Assembly (NCBI GenBank): GCA_001770725.1
Contig: MERU01000009.1
Span: 372,001 to 436,000 of the forward strand
Reading direction: 5' to 3'
DNA from: Burkholderiales bacterium RIFCSPHIGHO2_01_FULL_63_240
GTDB lineage: Bacteria > Pseudomonadota > Gammaproteobacteria > Burkholderiales > Burkholderiaceae_C
Length of the DNA stretch: 64,000 bases
The translations under genes and the position numbers were made by a program. Below the pieces are notes generated by a model. The model had not been told where the DNA came from. It saw nothing but the letters and a program-made list of their open reading frames with translations, and did not search any database. Numbering within the stretch: the stretch's first letter is position 1; each line of letters begins with the position of its first letter. This document shows positions 20,590 to 28,760 of this stretch, piece after piece.

Positions 20590-21357
20590 ATGAAAAAACT
20601 GCTTGCTTCCCTGCTGGCCGCTTTCGCCCTGGTGTCGGGCGCGCAGGCCGCCGGTGGTGCCCTGGTGCTGGACAAGTTCCCCACCGAACGCGTCACCGAC
20701 CTGGCCGCCCTGCAGAACGGCGCCAAGATCTTCGCGAACTACTGCCTGAACTGCCACGCCGCTGCTTTCATGCGCTTCAACCGCCTGAAGGACATCGGCC
20801 TGACCGAGCAGCAGATCAAGGACAACCTCCTGTTCCCGACCGAGAAGGTGGGCGACGTCATGAAGGTGTCCCTGAATCCGAAGGATGCCAAGGAATGGTT
20901 CGGCGCCACCCCGCCTGACCTGACCCTGGTGGCCCGCTCGCGCGCCAGCCACTCCGGCACCGGTGCCGATTACCTCTACACCTACCTGCGCACCTTCTAC
21001 CGCGACGAAGCCCGTCCGACGGGCTGGAACAACCTGGTCTTCCCGAACGTCGGCATGCCGCACGTGCTGTGGGAGCTGCAGGGCCAGCGCGCCGCCAAGT
21101 TCGTCGAAGTGGCCGACCCGCACGATCCAGCCAAGAAGGTTCACACCTTCGAAGGTTTCGAGCAGTTGACCCCGGGCAAGATGTCGCCCCAGGAGTTCGA
21201 CAGCGCCATGGCCGACCTGGTCGCTTACCTGCAATGGATGGGTGAGCCGGTTCAGAACCAGCGCAAGCAGATCGGCGTTGGCGTGCTGATCTTCCTGGCC
21301 ATCTTCACCTTCATCGCATGGCGCTTGAACGCCGCGTTCTGGAAAGACGTGAAGTGA
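20590..21357 (+). CDS. petC: Ubiquinol-cytochrome c reductase cytochrome c1
   Basis: c-type cytochrome of bc1 (255 aa) that passes electrons to soluble cytochrome c. ATG 20590 gives a Sec signal peptide (MKKLLASLLAAFALVSGAQA). Heme c motif CLNCH; the axial Met is expected in the C-terminal half (TPGKM or a nearby Met). A C-terminal membrane anchor (GVLIFLAIFTFIAWRL) ends in FWKDVK. It follows petB by 20 bp and is followed by a strong terminator. Confidence 0.96.
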   Translation: MKKLLASLLAAFALVSGAQAAGGALVLDKFPTERVTDLAALQNGAKIFANYCLNCHAAAFMRFNRLKDIGLTEQQIKDNLLFPTEKVGDVMKVSLNPKDAKEWFGATPPDLTLVARSRASHSGTGADYLYTYLRTFYRDEARPTGWNNLVFPNVGMPHVLWELQGQRAAKFVEVADPHDPAKKVHTFEGFEQLTPGKMSPQEFDSAMADLVAYLQWMGEPVQNQRKQIGVGVLIFLAIFTFIAWRLNAAFWKDVK

Positions 21358-21397
21358 TGCGTCGGTCCCTGACGGCCTGAGCCGGAGGGGGCCCCAG

Positions 21398-21442
21398 GCG
21401 CAGTGGTCTGCCTTCGGGCGGCCACTGCGCTTCGTTGTTTTT
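21398..21442 (+). terminator. Rho-independent terminator of petABC
   Basis: Nine-bp stem GCGCAGTGG / CCACTGCGC with a 15-nt loop that can form an inner stem, followed by TTCGTTGTTTTT. Typical intrinsic terminator between petC and sspA. Confidence 0.85.
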
Positions 21443-21508
21443 CAGCGGGCGAGCTGCTTTGCCGATTTCGCCCCTTTTGCCTGTTTGTACCTTGAGGAGC
21501 TCACCGCC

Positions 21509-22123
21509 ATGATGGTGCTGTATTCCGGAACGACCTGCCCTTACTCGCACCGTTGCCGCTTCGTCCTGTTCGAAAAGGGCATGGATTTCGAGATCCGTGA
21601 CGTCGACGTCTTCGCCAAACCCGAAGACATCGCGCTGATGAACCCGTACAACGAGGTGCCCATCCTGGTTGAGCGCGACCTCATCCTGTACGAGTCGCAC
21701 ATCATCAACGAGTACATCGACGAGCGCTTCCCGCACCCGCAACTGATGCCGGGCGACCCGGTGGCCCGCGCCCGCGTGCGCCTGTTCCTGCTGAACTTCG
21801 AGAAGGAATTGTTCGCTCACGTGAACCTGCTCGAAGGCCGCGGCGGTCTGAAGGGCAACGACAAGCAACTGGAGAAGGCCCGCTCGCAGATCCGCGATCG
21901 CCTCACCCAGCTCGCCCCGATCTTCCTGAAGAACAAGTACATGCTGGGCGACGACTTCTCGATGCTCGACGTGGCGATCGCACCGCTGCTGTGGCGCCTC
22001 GATTACTACGGCATCGACCTGTCGAAGAATGCGTTGCCGCTGTTGAAGTATGCTGAGCGCATCTTCTCGCGCCCTGCCTACATCGAGGCCCTCACGCCCT
22101 CGGAAAAGGTGATGCGCAAGTGA
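21509..22123 (+). CDS. sspA: Stringent starvation protein A homologue (GST fold)
   Basis: RNA-polymerase-associated protein of 204 aa. GAGGAG lies 9 nt before the ATG at 21509. Thioredoxin-like N-terminal half (MVLYSGTTCPYSHRCRFVL, residues 2-80), then the cis-Pro region VPILVERDLILYES and an all-helical C-terminal GST domain. In E. coli SspA binds RNA polymerase and works in stress and stationary phase; glutathione transferase activity is normally absent. Followed 23 bp later by sspB, the standard pairing, next to petABC. Confidence 0.92.
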   Translation: MMVLYSGTTCPYSHRCRFVLFEKGMDFEIRDVDVFAKPEDIALMNPYNEVPILVERDLILYESHIINEYIDERFPHPQLMPGDPVARARVRLFLLNFEKELFAHVNLLEGRGGLKGNDKQLEKARSQIRDRLTQLAPIFLKNKYMLGDDFSMLDVAIAPLLWRLDYYGIDLSKNALPLLKYAERIFSRPAYIEALTPSEKVMRK

Positions 22124-22146
22124 CCTTCTTCCCGGCCTGATTGCGC

Positions 22147-22722
22147 ATGTCCACCGAACAAGACTCCCAGGGCACCTCGACCCGCCCGTACCTGATCCGT
22201 GCTTTGCACGACTGGTGCACCGACAACGGCTTCACGCCTTACCTCGCGGTGTACGTCGATCGCTCGGTCCAGGTGCCCCTGGAGTACGTCAAGAACAACG
22301 AGATCGTGCTCAACGTCAGCTTCGAGGCCACGAGCCAGCTGCAACTGGGCAACGAGTTCATCGAGTTCAAGGCGCGCTTTGGCGGGGTGGCGCGCGACAT
22401 CAGCGTGCCGGTGGACCACGTGATCGCCATCTACGCCCGAGAGAACGGCCAGGGCATGGCTTTCCCGGTGCCCACGCCCGCAGGCGGCGACGCCACCGAT
22501 GCACCCGCTTCGGCGGTGCAGGACATCGACGATGCCGGGGTGCCCGAGCCCGTCATCTCCGATGCGCCTCGGCGCACTGGCGGTGGTTTGCGCCTTGCTC
22601 CGATGAGTCAGGGGGCGGACAGCACCAAGGGTCGCCCCGAAGGTGGCGACGGCGGTGACGATGACCCCACGCCTGAGGGCTCGGGGGGTGGTGGCCGCCC
22701 GACACTGCGTCGCATCAAGTGA
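22147..22722 (+). CDS. sspB: ClpXP adaptor protein SspB
   Basis: Adaptor that delivers ssrA-tagged proteins to ClpXP. 191 aa from the ATG at 22147. The folded domain covers about residues 10-115 (RPYLIRALHDWCTDNGFTPY, NEIVLNVSFEATSQL, VPVDHVIAIYARENGQGM). A long acidic, Pro/Gly-rich linker follows, and the protein ends in GGRPTLRRIK, the short ClpX-binding tail. This layout is diagnostic. Cotranscribed with sspA. Confidence 0.94.
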   Translation: MSTEQDSQGTSTRPYLIRALHDWCTDNGFTPYLAVYVDRSVQVPLEYVKNNEIVLNVSFEATSQLQLGNEFIEFKARFGGVARDISVPVDHVIAIYARENGQGMAFPVPTPAGGDATDAPASAVQDIDDAGVPEPVISDAPRRTGGGLRLAPMSQGADSTKGRPEGGDGGDDDPTPEGSGGGGRPTLRRIK

Positions 22723-22758
22723 TGTGGTGGCGCTAGAATGCGCCCGGTGCATCCATTC

Positions 22759-22834
22759 GCCGGCTTAGCTCAGTTGGTAGAGCAACCGCCTTGTAAGCGG
22801 TAGGTCGTCAGTTCGAACCCGACAGCCGGCACCA
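22759..22834 (+). tRNA. tRNA-Thr (anticodon TGT)
   Basis: Full cloverleaf of 76 nt including an encoded CCA. Acceptor GCCGGCT pairs with AGCCGGC; anticodon stem ACCGC/GCGGT with loop CTTGTAA gives TGT; T-loop TTCGAAC is standard. A TAGAAT hexamer 20 bp upstream is a possible -10. Confidence 0.97.
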
Positions 22835-22841
22835 TCATTTC

Positions 22842-22876
22842 AAAAGGCTTCCGAGCGCTTGCCCGGAAGCTTTTTT
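22842..22876 (+). terminator. Terminator of tRNA-Thr
   Basis: Stem GCTTCCG / CGGAAGC flanked by AAAA and TTTTTT, starting 8 nt after the tRNA CCA end. Textbook intrinsic terminator. Confidence 0.9.
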
Positions 22877-23046
22877 CATTGGCTGGGCAGCGGTGAGGTC
22901 CTGCAACGGGTCCAGCTCACTGATGGCATTGAGCAGTCGCGAACCACGACACCTCGGCCCCGCGCATGTTGGCCAACGCACAGATGGTGCCCGCTCAATC
23001 GCCTACTCTGGGTCACGAACGCGGCCATCGCCGCAGGGAGGACACC

Positions 23047-23205
23047 ATGAGTCTGGGCACCATTGTGCTGATCGTTCTGGTTCTGATGCTGCTGGGTGCG
23101 ATCCCGGCGTGGCCACACAGCCGCAACTGGGGTTATGGGCCCAGCGGCGGGTTGGGGCTGCTGGTGGTCGTGTTGCTCATCTTGGTGCTGCTGGGGCGGA
23201 TCTGA
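23047..23205 (+). CDS. DUF3309 membrane miniprotein
   Basis: 52-residue protein, ATG at 23047 with GGGAGG just upstream. Two hydrophobic segments (LGTIVLIVLVLMLLGAIP and GLLVVVLLILVLLG) flank the conserved loop AWPHSRNWGYGPSGG, which is the signature of DUF3309. Function unknown; members often occur singly and are linked with stress-related genes. Convergent with the TolC-type gene, 7 bp from its stop. Confidence 0.8.
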   Translation: MSLGTIVLIVLVLMLLGAIPAWPHSRNWGYGPSGGLGLLVVVLLILVLLGRI

Positions 23206-23212
23206 TCGGCCT

Positions 23213-24619
23213 TCAGTTCGCCAGCAGCTTGTTGAGCTCGGCCAGGTCGTCCTGGGTCAGCACGCCGCTGGCCTGGCGCAGCTTCACCGAGCCCACGATG
23301 ACGTCGTAGCGTGACTTGAAGAGGTCTTTCTGCGTGTTGGCCAGCTGGGTCTGCGCATCCAGCACGTCCTTGTTGATGCGCACGCCCACGCGGTAGCCCA
23401 GTTGCGTGGCCTCAAGCGCCAGTTTGGCCGACGACTCCGCGGCCTCGTAGGCCTTGACCTGGGCCAGGCCCGATTGCACACCCAGGTAGGCCTGACGGGT
23501 GCCCAGGGTGACCTGTCGCTTGGCGTTGTCCAGGTCGTGCTCTGCCTTCTCCTGGAGCTTGAGCACCTCGGCAATGCGGTTCTGCACGGCGTTGCCTGCG
23601 TACAAGGACATGTTCATCTCCAGCCCGATGGCGGCAGAAGTGCCCGCGCCGCCGGTGGTCCTGGCCAACTGGTTGGAGGAATCGATGTCGGTGCGCTGCA
23701 GGCTGGCCACCGCATCCAGCGTGGGCAGGTGGCCTGCACGGGCGCGTTTGATCTCGAGCTTGGCGACCTGCAGTCCGGCCGAAGCTTTGAGCACGTTGGG
23801 CGAGCCTTGGGCCTGGTTCACCCATTCTTCCATTTCGCCGGGTGCCAGGCTGTCCAGCGTGGCGGGGGTGCGCAGCGGGTTGGGGATCACGTTCGCGCGG
23901 CCGACCAGTTGGTCGAGGGTGATGCGCTTGACGCGCAGCTCGTTGGCGGCAGCGAGTTCCTGTGCCGTGGCCAGGTCGTGACGGGCCTGGGCTTCGCGGG
24001 TGTCGGTGATGGTGGAGTTGCCGACTTCGAAGCTGCGCTGGGCGGCGGCCAGTTGCTCGGCCAGCGCAGCCTTGTTGGCCTGAGCGGTGTTGAGCACGTC
24101 CTGTGCACCCAGCACATCGAAGTAGGCCTGCGTGACGCGCACGGCCAGGTCCTGAGCAGCCAGTTGCAAGTTGGCGTCGGCCACGAGCCGGGTCTGTTCG
24201 GCCTGGTCAAGGCGGGCGAAGCTGTCGGCGTTGTAGATCGTTTGGCGTGCTTGCAAGCCCACGCGCTTGTTGGTCGTGTTGCTGTCGTAGGAGGTGGCAG
24301 GAAGGGCCACCTGTGGTGCGTCCGCGCTGGAGTTGAAATCCGTTCGGTTGATGCTGGCCTGCAGGTTCACCGAGGGGCGCACCAGGGACTTGGCCTGGTC
24401 GGCTTTGCTGTATTCCGATTCAGCCTGTGCCCGGGCGGCCATGTAGGTGGCGTCGTAGAGCTTGGCGGCGTCATAGAGCTCCAGCAGGCTGTCAGCCTGC
24501 GCCGTTGTGGCCACGAAGGTGCCCAAGGCCAGCATCGCGATCGCCCGGGAGACGGCAGAGCGGCGGCGGCGAACCGACGGTGCGCGTTGGGGCAGGGGCG
24601 TGACGGCGAACTGGGACAT
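23213..24619 (-). CDS. tolC: TolC-family outer-membrane efflux channel
   Basis: 468 aa. After a basic N-terminus and hydrophobic segment ending in TTAQA, the mature part begins SLLELYDAAKLYDATYMAARA, the standard TolC start. Long heptad-rich coiled coils are visible on both halves (for example AQANKAALAEQLAAAQRSFEV), reflecting the internal duplication of the family. It forms the outer-membrane exit duct for type I secretion and RND or MFS efflux. It lies 52 bp behind the isoaspartyl methyltransferase gene, a common pairing; no pump genes are adjacent. Confidence 0.92.
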   Translation of the reverse strand: MSQFAVTPLPQRAPSVRRRRSAVSRAIAMLALGTFVATTAQADSLLELYDAAKLYDATYMAARAQAESEYSKADQAKSLVRPSVNLQASINRTDFNSSADAPQVALPATSYDSNTTNKRVGLQARQTIYNADSFARLDQAEQTRLVADANLQLAAQDLAVRVTQAYFDVLGAQDVLNTAQANKAALAEQLAAAQRSFEVGNSTITDTREAQARHDLATAQELAAANELRVKRITLDQLVGRANVIPNPLRTPATLDSLAPGEMEEWVNQAQGSPNVLKASAGLQVAKLEIKRARAGHLPTLDAVASLQRTDIDSSNQLARTTGGAGTSAAIGLEMNMSLYAGNAVQNRIAEVLKLQEKAEHDLDNAKRQVTLGTRQAYLGVQSGLAQVKAYEAAESSAKLALEATQLGYRVGVRINKDVLDAQTQLANTQKDLFKSRYDVIVGSVKLRQASGVLTQDDLAELNKLLAN

Positions 24620-24671
24620 CTTCGATCCTTGAGGTGAGAAGCGCGGGGGGAGGTGGGGGAGACCGCGAGGG

Positions 24672-25325
24672 TCAGAACTGGAAGCGGCTGGGCTCCGGGA
24701 AGCCGGGCAGGCGAGCGGCGACGGTGTCGAACAGCTCCTGACGGCTGAACTGGTTGGCGGCCACGCGCGTGAACAGCGTCGCCTGCATCACCGGTTCCTG
24801 GCCCAGGATGGCCAGCAGGCGCCCACCGACCTTGAGCTGGTCGAGCAGGGCTTGAGGGGCTTGGGCAAGCGAGCCCGTGAGCAAGATGGCGTCGAACGGG
24901 GCCTGGGCAGCCAGACCGGTGCTGCCATCGGCCTGCACGATTTCGGCGTTGTTGACGCCGGCCTTGCGCAGGTTGGTGCGGGCCTGGGCGGCCAGCGCGG
25001 GGTCGGCTTCGAGGCCGATCACGCGCTGGGCCTTGTGGGCCAGCAGCGCGGTGACGTAACCGGTGGCAGCGCCCACCTGCAGCACGGTGTCGCGCTTGCT
25101 CAGGTTGAGGTCCTGCACCAGGCGGGCTTCGACGCGCGGGGCCAGCAGGCTGCGGCCACCGCCCAGGGGCAACTCCAGGTCCATGAAGGCCTGCGCCTGG
25201 TGGGCTGCGGGGACGAAGTCTTCGCGTCGCACGGCCGACAGCAGCTCCAGCACCGAGGTGTCCAGGACATCCCAGGGGCGGATCTGTTGCTCGATCATGT
25301 TGAAGCGGGCTTGTTCGACGTTCAT
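24672..25325 (-). CDS. Protein-L-isoaspartate O-methyltransferase family protein
   Basis: SAM-dependent methyltransferase of 217 aa. The ATG at 25325 has TAGGA eight nt upstream; the ATG three codons earlier does not. N-terminal family box ARFNMIEQQIRPWDV, SAM motif I VLQVGAATGYVTALLAH, acidic loop VIGLEADPALAA. Repair of isoaspartyl residues is the family role, but this tolC-linked branch is divergent from E. coli Pcm and its substrate is unproven. Confidence 0.87.
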   Translation of the reverse strand: MNVEQARFNMIEQQIRPWDVLDTSVLELLSAVRREDFVPAAHQAQAFMDLELPLGGGRSLLAPRVEARLVQDLNLSKRDTVLQVGAATGYVTALLAHKAQRVIGLEADPALAAQARTNLRKAGVNNAEIVQADGSTGLAAQAPFDAILLTGSLAQAPQALLDQLKVGGRLLAILGQEPVMQATLFTRVAANQFSRQELFDTVAARLPGFPEPSRFQF

Positions 25326-25442
25326 GCTGGGCATCCTACGGGAGACGGTAAGGGGAAGGTATCCGGGGAAAACTGAGATTTTAAGAAGACCCACCCGACT
25401 CGGGGTGGATTGCCGTCGCGCGAGGCGACATTTGTGTCCGCC

Positions 25443-26096
25443 TCACGACTGCGGCGCTCGCTCCAGGCCTTTGAGGATCAGGTCGATCTGGGTGTGCATG
25501 AAGCGTTGCGGGTCCAGCGGGGCCGGGTTGGACGAGCACACCGAGGTGCATTGGCGGTAGAGGATGAGGAATTGCGCCGGGGCGATCAGGCCGTGGACCA
25601 CGGAGGTGACGTCCATGTTTCGGAACTCGCCGCGCCGGATGCCGCGTTCGATCACGCGCGACAGCAGGGTGTGGCTGGGGGCCACCACCTCATCCAGGTA
25701 GAACTGAGCCACGTCTGGGAAGGCGCGGGCTTCGCTCATGATGAGCAGCAGCAGGCCGGCGGCTTTGGACGAGCCCACCTTGGTCCACCAGGTCTCGGCC
25801 AGCAGGCGCAGCAGCTCCGATGTGGAGCCTTCGAATTGATCGGCCAGCTCGTCGCCAGCGCTGATGGCATCGATCAGGTGGGCTCGCACAACCGCCTTGA
25901 ACAGCTCGTCCTTGCTGGGGTAGTAGAGGTAGAGCGTGCCTTTGGAGACGCCCGCGCGGTGCGCCACCTCTTCGGCGCGAGTGGCGGCCAGGCCCTTTTC
26001 GACGAAGAGGTCGAGCGCGGCTTCGAGCAGCTCCTGCGGGCGGGCTGCCTTGCGGCGCTGCCTGCCGCGGGGCAGGGCCTGGCTGAGCACGGCCAT
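25443..26096 (-). CDS. TetR/AcrR-family transcriptional regulator
   Basis: 217 aa from the ATG at 26096; in-frame TTG codons at 26174, 26183 and 26234 would lengthen it and the start is uncertain. The N-terminal helix-turn-helix is clear (ALDLFVEKGLAATRAEEVAHRAGVSKGTLYLYYPSKDELF). The C-terminal ligand domain is of the TetR_C type seen in fatty-acid and efflux regulators. Divergent from a thioesterase and an acyl-CoA ligase, with an operator-like palindrome in between, it probably autoregulates and represses the acyl-CoA genes in response to an acyl-CoA; this is inference. Confidence 0.88.
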   Translation of the reverse strand: MAVLSQALPRGRQRRKAARPQELLEAALDLFVEKGLAATRAEEVAHRAGVSKGTLYLYYPSKDELFKAVVRAHLIDAISAGDELADQFEGSTSELLRLLAETWWTKVGSSKAAGLLLLIMSEARAFPDVAQFYLDEVVAPSHTLLSRVIERGIRRGEFRNMDVTSVVHGLIAPAQFLILYRQCTSVCSSNPAPLDPQRFMHTQIDLILKGLERAPQS

Positions 26097-26188
26097 GGCG
26101 TCGCTCAGCGGACAGCTGGTGGTGGGCGGGTCGGCGGGCAGGGCAGCGCCGACGGGAGGCTGGACTCGTTTCAAGCGTGGCAAATAAC

Positions 26189-26202
26189 TGACTCTTGGGT
26201 CA
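26189..26202. promoter_or_regulatory. Candidate TetR operator
   Basis: Near-perfect palindrome TGACTCTTGGGTCA (TGAC-N6-GTCA) in an AT-rich patch, with partly symmetric flanks (ATAAC / TTAAT). It sits between the TetR gene and the divergent thioesterase gene, where an autoregulatory site is expected. Confidence 0.5.
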
Positions 26203-26298
26203 TTAATGTAGCTGTCGCCGCCGAAGCCGGTCAACGTCCGGGCTCCTGTATGGTCATGCTTCCTGTGTTTTCAGCCTGAACCCGCTTCAGCCTTCACC

Positions 26299-26739
26299 AT
26301 GAGCCGTCCCCAACCCCAGCCTCGCGAGGCTTACGCCCACTTCAGCACCATCACCACGCGCTGGATGGACAACGACGTCTACGGACACGTCAACAACGTC
26401 ACCTACTACAGCTACTTCGACACGGCGGTGAACCGCTACCTGATCGAGGCCGGCGTGCTCGACATCCACGAAGGCGAGGTGATCGGCCTGGTCATCGAGA
26501 CCCACTGCAACTACTTCGCGCCGCTGGCCTTCCCGCGCAACGTCGAGGCCGGCATCCGCGTGGCCCATGTGGGCAAGAGCAGCGTGCGCTACGAGATCGG
26601 CCTGTTCGAGGCCGGTGAGCCTTTGAGCGCAGCCTGCGGTCACTTCGTGCACGTCTACGTGGACCGCCACGAGCGCCGTCCCACGACCTTGCCTGAATCC
26701 TTCCTGCAGGCCTTGTCGAAACTGCAACGGCCCGCCTGA
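26299..26739 (+). CDS. Acyl-CoA thioesterase, 4HBT/YbgC hotdog type
   Basis: 146 aa, single hotdog domain. TRWMDNDVYGHVNNVTYYSYFD is the 4HBT signature (shortest core: WMDNDVYGHVNN), with the catalytic Asp before the N-terminal helix. Hydrolyses acyl-CoA thioesters; the chain type is not evident. It follows the divergent TetR gene and lies 147 bp before the acyl-CoA ligase on the same strand, so it probably balances free CoA in the same pathway. Confidence 0.88.
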   Translation: MSRPQPQPREAYAHFSTITTRWMDNDVYGHVNNVTYYSYFDTAVNRYLIEAGVLDIHEGEVIGLVIETHCNYFAPLAFPRNVEAGIRVAHVGKSSVRYEIGLFEAGEPLSAACGHFVHVYVDRHERRPTTLPESFLQALSKLQRPA

Positions 26740-26809
26740 GCGCTTCCAGGGTATTCCCTGGCGTTCGTCGCGAAATCGCGCGTGCTCGGCCGTCTATGAT
26801 TTCTGGGTG

Positions 26810-26835
26810 GATCTGAGGTCTGGTGTTATCAGATC
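26810..26835 (+). other. Inverted repeat before acyl-CoA ligase
   Basis: Perfect 7-bp arms GATCTGA / TCAGATC with a 12-nt spacer, about 50 bp upstream of the ligase start. Either an operator or a leader hairpin; a TetR or FadR-like site is possible but the motif differs from the one at 26189. Confidence 0.35.
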
Positions 26836-26886
26836 GAGGATCTTTGCCCCGTTGTCTTTTTCTTGAGCCGTTTCTCGGAGGTTTCC

Positions 26887-28518
26887 ATGAGCCTGATGGG
26901 CCAGATGATGCACATGCCCCTGCTGATCTCGTCGCTGTTGACGCACGCAGCGCGCCACAACGGCGACACCGAGATCGTGTCCAAGCGCGTTGAGGGCGAC
27001 ATGCATCGCACCACCTGGGCCGAGGTCGAGCTGCGTTCACGCAAGCTGGCCCAAGCCCTGGATCGCCTGGGCCTGAAGGCCGGTGACCGCGTCGGCACGC
27101 TGGCCTGGAACGGCTACCGCCACCTGGAGATCTACTACGCGGTGTCGGGCTCGCAGCGCGTGTGCCACACCATCAACCCGCGTCTGTTCCCGCAGCAGGT
27201 GGCCTGGATCGCGACCGACGCGCAGGACCAGGTCATCTTCGTGGACCTCAACATCTTCCCGCTGGTCGAGAAGCTGGCACCCATGCTGCCCACGCTCAAG
27301 CACGTGGTGTTGATGTGTGGCCGCGAGCACATGCCCAAGGAATCGGCGCTCCAGAACCTGCATTGCTATGAAGAGCTGCTGGCCGCCGAAGACGGCAGCT
27401 ACCAGTGGCCTTCGTTCGACGAGAACTCGGCGGCGAGCATCTGCTACACCTCGGGCACGACGGGCAACCCCAAGGGCGCCGTGTACTCGCACCGCTCGAC
27501 CGTGCTGCACGCGTTCGCCGCGGCCCTGCCTGACGCGATGTGCCTCAAGGCCACCGACACGGTGCTGCCGGTGGTGCCCATGTTCCACGTCAACGCCTGG
27601 GGCCTGCCGTATGCCGCCGCGATGGTCGGCTGCAAGCTGGTGATGCCGGGCCACCACCTCGATGGCGCGTCGCTGTACAACCTCTTCGAAGAAGAGAAGG
27701 TCACGATGTCGGCCGGTGTGCCCACCATCTGGCTGGGCCTGCTCAACCACGTCAAGGCCAACGGCCTGAAGTTCAGCACCTTCAAGAGCACCGTGATCGG
27801 CGGCGCGGCTTGCCCGCCCGCGATGATCCGCGCCTTCGAGAACGAATACGGTGTCGAAGTCATCCACGCCTGGGGCATGACCGAGATGTCGCCTCTGGGC
27901 ACGCTGGGTCGCCTCAAGACCAAGCACGCCGAGTGGTCCACCGAAGACAAGCAGAAGCTGCTGGAAAAGCAGGGCAAGTCGGTGTTTGGTGTCGACATGC
28001 GCATCGTCGATGGCGACGGCAAGGTGCTGCCATGGGATGGCAAGGCCGCGGGTGACCTGGAGGTCAAGGGCCACTGGGTCATCAACAGCTACTTCAACAT
28101 CGACAAGTCGCCGCTGCACGATGGCTGGTTCCCCACGGGCGACGTGGCCACCATCGATGCCGATGGCTACATGCAGATCACCGACCGCTCCAAGGACGTG
28201 ATCAAGTCGGGTGGCGAGTGGATCAGCTCCATCGACCTGGAGAACGTGCTGATGGCCCACCCCGCGGTGCACGAGGCGGCGGCCATCTCCTGCTTCCACC
28301 CCAAGTGGGACGAGCGCCCGCTGATGGTGGTGGTCAAGAAGCCGGGTGTCGAGGTCTCGGTTGACGAGCTCATCGCTTTCTACGACGGCAAGATCCCGAA
28401 ATGGCAGACGCCGGACGACGTGGTGTTCGTCGACGAGATCCCGCACACGGCGACCGGCAAGATCTCGAAGTTGCAATTGCGCGAGCGCTTCAAGGACCAC
28501 AAGTTGCCGACCGCCTGA
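26887..28518 (+). CDS. Acyl-CoA ligase (AMP-forming), AlkK/DmdB-like
   Basis: 543 aa ANL-superfamily synthetase; ATG 26887 is preceded by GGAGG. ATP/AMP motifs: [16 protein letters not shown] near residue 180, [12 protein letters not shown] near 330, [16 protein letters not shown] near 415, and the C-terminal catalytic Lys in [16 protein letters not shown]-terminal [15 protein letters not shown] is typical of the medium-chain acyl-CoA ligase / 3-methylmercaptopropionyl-CoA ligase group. It activates a carboxylic acid to its CoA ester. Medium or long aliphatic acids are likely from the beta-oxidation context; the substrate is unproven. A strong terminator follows. Confidence 0.9.
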   Translation: MSLMGQMMHMPLLISSLLTHAARHNGDTEIVSKRVEGDMHRTTWAEVELRSRKLAQALDRLGLKAGDRVGTLAWNGYRHLEIYYAVSGSQRVCHTINPRLFPQQVAWIATDAQDQVIFVDLNIFPLVEKLAPMLPTLKHVVLMCGREHMPKESALQNLHCYEELLAAEDGSYQWPSFDENSAASICYTSGTTGNPKGAVYSHRSTVLHAFAAALPDAMCLKATDTVLPVVPMFHVNAWGLPYAAAMVGCKLVMPGHHLDGASLYNLFEEEKVTMSAGVPTIWLGLLNHVKANGLKFSTFKSTVIGGAACPPAMIRAFENEYGVEVIHAWGMTEMSPLGTLGRLKTKHAEWSTEDKQKLLEKQGKSVFGVDMRIVDGDGKVLPWDGKAAGDLEVKGHWVINSYFNIDKSPLHDGWFPTGDVATIDADGYMQITDRSKDVIKSGGEWISSIDLENVLMAHPAVHEAAAISCFHPKWDERPLMVVVKKPGVEVSVDELIAFYDGKIPKWQTPDDVVFVDEIPHTATGKISKLQLRERFKDHKLPTA

Positions 28519-28548
28519 CGTCGCGCAAAGACCTTGCCTCATTCGCTG

Positions 28549-28582
28549 AAAGGATCATCCCGAAAGGGGTGGTCCTTTTTTT
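28549..28582 (+). terminator. Terminator after acyl-CoA ligase
   Basis: Thirteen-bp stem (with G-U pairs) closed by a GAAA tetraloop and followed by a run of T. Strong intrinsic terminator separating the ligase from the ABC transporter operon. Confidence 0.9.
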
Positions 28583-28585
28583 GTT

Positions 28586-28628
28586 CATCGGCCGCAAAGC
28601 CCGATCTGATCGGCCTTCGCGGCCGATG
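28586..28628. repeat. Extended imperfect hairpin
   Basis: Outer arms CATCGGCCGC / GCGGCCGATG (10 bp perfect), then AAG/CTT and inner CCGAT/ATCGG around a 3-nt loop: about 18 paired positions over 43 nt. It begins 4 nt after the ligase terminator and precedes the transporter promoter region. Function unknown; a palindromic repeat, second terminator or operator are possible. Confidence 0.5.
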
Positions 28629-28760
28629 ACCGTTTGCACGACGAAGACGTCCGAACGTTCGTTTGAAGTGTTGGGTGTTGCGGGTCATCCCTGAAGGCAC
28701 CCCCCAAGGCAAGGGGGTAAATTGTGTTCGGCTGTGAGCCTCGACTCAAAGGAGAAAGCA

